A stretch of DNA of 64,000 nucleotides from Sphaeramia orbicularis (taxonomy: Eukaryota; Chordata; Actinopteri; Kurtiformes; Apogonidae). A model generated the notes under the pieces. The model searched no databases and was not told the origin of the DNA. It was given only the letters and a program-made list of their open reading frames with translations. Position numbers and translations under genes: made by a program. The DNA is taken from positions 6,997,602-7,061,601 of the forward strand of contig NC_043964.1 in NCBI RefSeq assembly GCF_902148855.1. The letters run 5' to 3'. Below are positions 61,347-64,000 of this stretch, piece after piece; position 1 is the first letter of the stretch, and each line of letters opens with the position of its first letter.

Positions 61347-64000
61347 AAAGATAGAAAGGTTAAATAGTAATAATAGCCACAAAATTAATAGTGAAAAACA
61401 GGCAGTTACACAGTAGATCAGGGCTCTCAAACTCATTTTCTGTCAGGTTCCACATTCAGCCCAATTTGATCTCTAGTAGGCCGGACCAGAAAAATAATTG
61501 TATAATAAACTGTAAATAATGACAACTCCAAATTTTTGTTTGTGTTTTAGTGCAAAAAAACCCAATTAAGTTATGAAAATATTTACTTTTATAAACTATC
61601 CAAACAAAAAAGATCTGAATAACCTGAAAAAACTGAAATTTCTTAAGAAAAATAAGTGCAATTTTAACAATATTATGCCTCATTTTATCAGTTACACATG
61701 TGCATTATGGATCGAATCTACAAAGACACTGTTGTTCATCCATCAGTCTCGATGACGACCGTCACTTCAGTTTTTTTGGGTCCTGCAGTGGCTTGTCAGC
61801 CCTATTTTTGCCCTGAAGTATCTGCCACAAAGACACAGTATTTTCATAATTTAATGTTATTTTTTGCACTAAAACAAAGACAAAAATTTGAACTTGTCAT
61901 TATTTATAGACATACTGTAATATTTTTTTCACATCAAACCAAGAAGAAAATCTGGATTCATTCTTTTTTATCGGTTATTCTGCTGTTATTATTTGACTGT
62001 AGATTATATTGGTCTGTATGTGGAACCTGAACTAAAATGAGTTCCACAGCCTCGACCGTGGAATTTTTGCACTTTGCAAATTCATCCCATGGGCCGGGTT
62101 GGAACCTTTGGTGGGCCACATTTGGCCCCCGGGACGCATGTTTGACACCCCTGCATTACAGAGTACTAGTAGAAATAAATAAGAAAATAGTAATAATAAT
62201 AAATAATAGTAAAAAAGTAATTAGGTTATATTACAATATGCGCAGTATGTGTATATACTGTATGTATGTATGTACTGTATATGTGTAAGTGTAGTTTAAT
62301 AATAATAGAACTACTAATGATAATAATATTTATAATAATGATAATAAAAATAATTTTTTTTTTTAAAGCAGTAAGAAAACTAAATTTACCAACAACATAA
62401 ACAAACATTCCAACATACAGAACTGCACAGTAATAGATTAAACAAACAGAATCATGAGGGTCTGAAATGAACAGTGTTTTACTCCATAATGTTTAGTTGT
62501 TTTGAAGAATAGAGGTTCTCCACAAGATGTTCTCTCTAAAAATGACAACTTCAAATTTTTGTCTTTGCTTTAGTGAAAAAATAACATTAAATTATGAAAA
62601 TATTTACATTTACAAACTATCCTGAAACAATAAAATGTGAATAACCTGAACAAATATGAACAACCTGAAATATCTAAAGAAAATTAAGCACAATTTTAAG
62701 TTTTCTGCCTGTTACTAAGTGTTTAGTGTCTTTGTAGATCTGATCCATAACGCACAAGTAGAAATGATAAGTTGAGGCAGAATATTGTTAAAATTACACT
62801 TATTTTTCTAAAGAAATTTCAGGTTTTTTTTTAGGTTATTCATATTTTTTTTGTTTGGATAGTTTATAAAAAGTAAGTATTTTTATAATTTAATGGGGGG
62901 GGTTTTTGCACTAGAACAAAGAAAAATTTGGAGTTGTCATTATTTATCGGTTATTATGTTATTATTTTACTGGTCTGGTCCACTGGAGATCAAATCGGGC
63001 TGAATGTGGAACCTGAAAGAAAATGAGTTTGAGAGCCCTGGTTTAAATGAAAGAACCTGAACGTGACCTAATGTTTCCATGTGTCTGTATTTTCTGCAGA
63101 CGTTAAAGAAGAGGAAGAGGTTCCTGATGAGCAGCAGGACCTGAGCCCCAGTCTGGACCAGGACCACCCAGAACCAGAACCACCTCACATTAAAGAGGAA
63201 CAGGAGGAACCGTGGACCAGTCACGACCTGGACCAGGATCTCACAGAGTCCACGTCCACTCCTGTCCCCGTAAAGACTGAAGACAATGAAGACGAAGCTC
63301 AGTCTGAGAACCAAGAGGAACCAGGTGGAGAGGACTGTGGAGAACCAGGACCAGAACCAGAACCAGCCAGGAGCTTCCACCCACGTGGACATTTACAGAC
63401 ACAGACTGAAGACTCTGAGGACACCGAGGACAGTGAAGACTGGACGGACAGAACAGAACCGGAGTCACATGTGGACAGAACAGGAGACGGAGCATTTGGT
63501 TCTTCTGTAGGACGTAGAACATCGGCTCAGAGGAAAAACACAACCCATGAAATAAAAGACATCGCTGTGAAAGAAATAGGGGACAATCTGAGACCACATG
63601 ACTGCTCTGAGTGTGGGAAGACGTTCAGTAAGAGGTCACATCTGGAGACGCACAGGAGGATCCACACAGGAGAGAAACCCTTCAGCTGTAACGTCTGTGA
63701 CGCATCATTCGCTAATAAGTCGAACTTAGACACTCACAGTCGGGTTCACACTGGAGAGAAACCCTTCCGATGTCTGATCTGCGATAAACGCTTCAGTCGT
63801 AACGGAAACGTTCAGACGCACATGGCGACTCACAGAGGAGAGAAACTGTTCCCATGTTCAGTTTGTGGCACGAGATTTGCTGATAAATCCAACTTAAACT
63901 GTCACATGAGAGTTCACACCGGAGAGAAACCCTTTAGTTGTAAAGTATGTGACGCGTCGTTTGCCCAGAAGTCGACGTTAGCCACTCACATGAGAGGTCA
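60893..64000 (+). CDS. C2H2 zinc-finger protein, paralogue of the neighbouring minus-strand gene (partial, cut at window end)
   Basis: Exon 1 (60893-60926) encodes MSGRTWISLDP and ends in phase 1 at a GTAAGA donor. Exon 2 opens at 63100 after TTTCTGCAG and stays open to the end of the window, giving 311 residues so far. It starts DVKEEEEVPDEQQDLSPSLD, continues with IKEEQEEPWT and a long acidic stretch, and reaches fingers from residue 180. Finger 1 is CSECGKTFSKRSHLETH. Fingers 2-4 are CNVCDASFANKSNL, CLICDKRFSRNGNV and CSVCGTRFADKSNL. Finger 5, CKVCDASFAQKSTL, is cut off. Finger 1 has the same base-contact positions (Lys, His, Thr) as finger 1 of the minus-strand gene. About three quarters of the 2.2-kb intron is one fold-back transposon cluster that ends about 60 bp before the acceptor. 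Presumed nuclear DNA-binding protein; no target can be read from the sequence. Confidence 0.88.
61255..61348. repeat. (CA)n and (ATCT)n microsatellites
   Basis: About 18 CA copies followed by about 13 ATCT copies, in the intron of the plus-strand zinc-finger gene. Confidence 0.97.
61419..63040. mobile_element. Family 1 fold-back cluster in the intron of the plus-strand zinc-finger gene
   Basis: Starts CAGGGCTCTCAAACTCATTT and ends GAGTTTGAGAGCCCTG at 63040. The left half (to about 62152, ending TTTGACACCCCTG) and right half (about 62520-63040) are reverse complements, as in the 12.6-kb copy. About 370 bp of unrelated AT-rich sequence separates them, and a 100-bp GC-richer insert sits at about 61735-61840. 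Confidence 0.7.

Overview
This is teleost fish genomic DNA, most likely a percomorph. Genes are intron-rich with GT-AG junctions, and the window holds srsf2 and mfsd11 side by side, two C2H2 zinc-finger genes of the fish type with an N-terminal acidic 'VKEE...IKEE' region, and dense interspersed DNA transposons and microsatellites. I saw no bacterial genes, CRISPR array, rRNA or tRNA, and no capsid- or envelope-bearing element.

Layout. 1-2.9 kb: repeats, including a hAT-like element with a perfect 8-bp target duplication. 2,957-11,221 (+): a ten-exon secreted or surface protein of 575 residues with two trypsin-like domains, both lacking catalytic residues. 15,621-19,697 (-): a five-exon gene for a 132-residue single-pass membrane protein with a cysteine-rich tail, which I do not recognise. 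23,887-26,178 (-): translation initiation factor eIF1. 30,244-32,038 (-): splicing factor srsf2 with a 3'UTR intron. 39,141-47,258 (-): mfsd11, 13 coding exons, 450 residues. 53,023-58,518 (-) and 60,893-64,000 (+): two divergent zinc-finger paralogues, the second cut by the window edge. All reading frames were joined by hand and every exon phase is consistent.

The rest is mostly repeats. One hAT-like, self-complementary MITE family has about ten loci (roughly 10 kb, about a sixth of the window). There is also a second hAT-like element with a perfect 8-bp duplication, a piggyBac-like MITE pair, Tc1/mariner-type MITEs, a Tc1-like transposase fragment, a LINE 3' end, several unnamed dispersed repeats and many minisatellites.

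eIF1, srsf2 and mfsd11 are housekeeping genes; nothing suggests that the genes here form one pathway. The observations most worth following are the double pseudoprotease, the cysteine-rich membrane microprotein, and the long fold-back DNA structures, several of which sit in introns of expressed genes.
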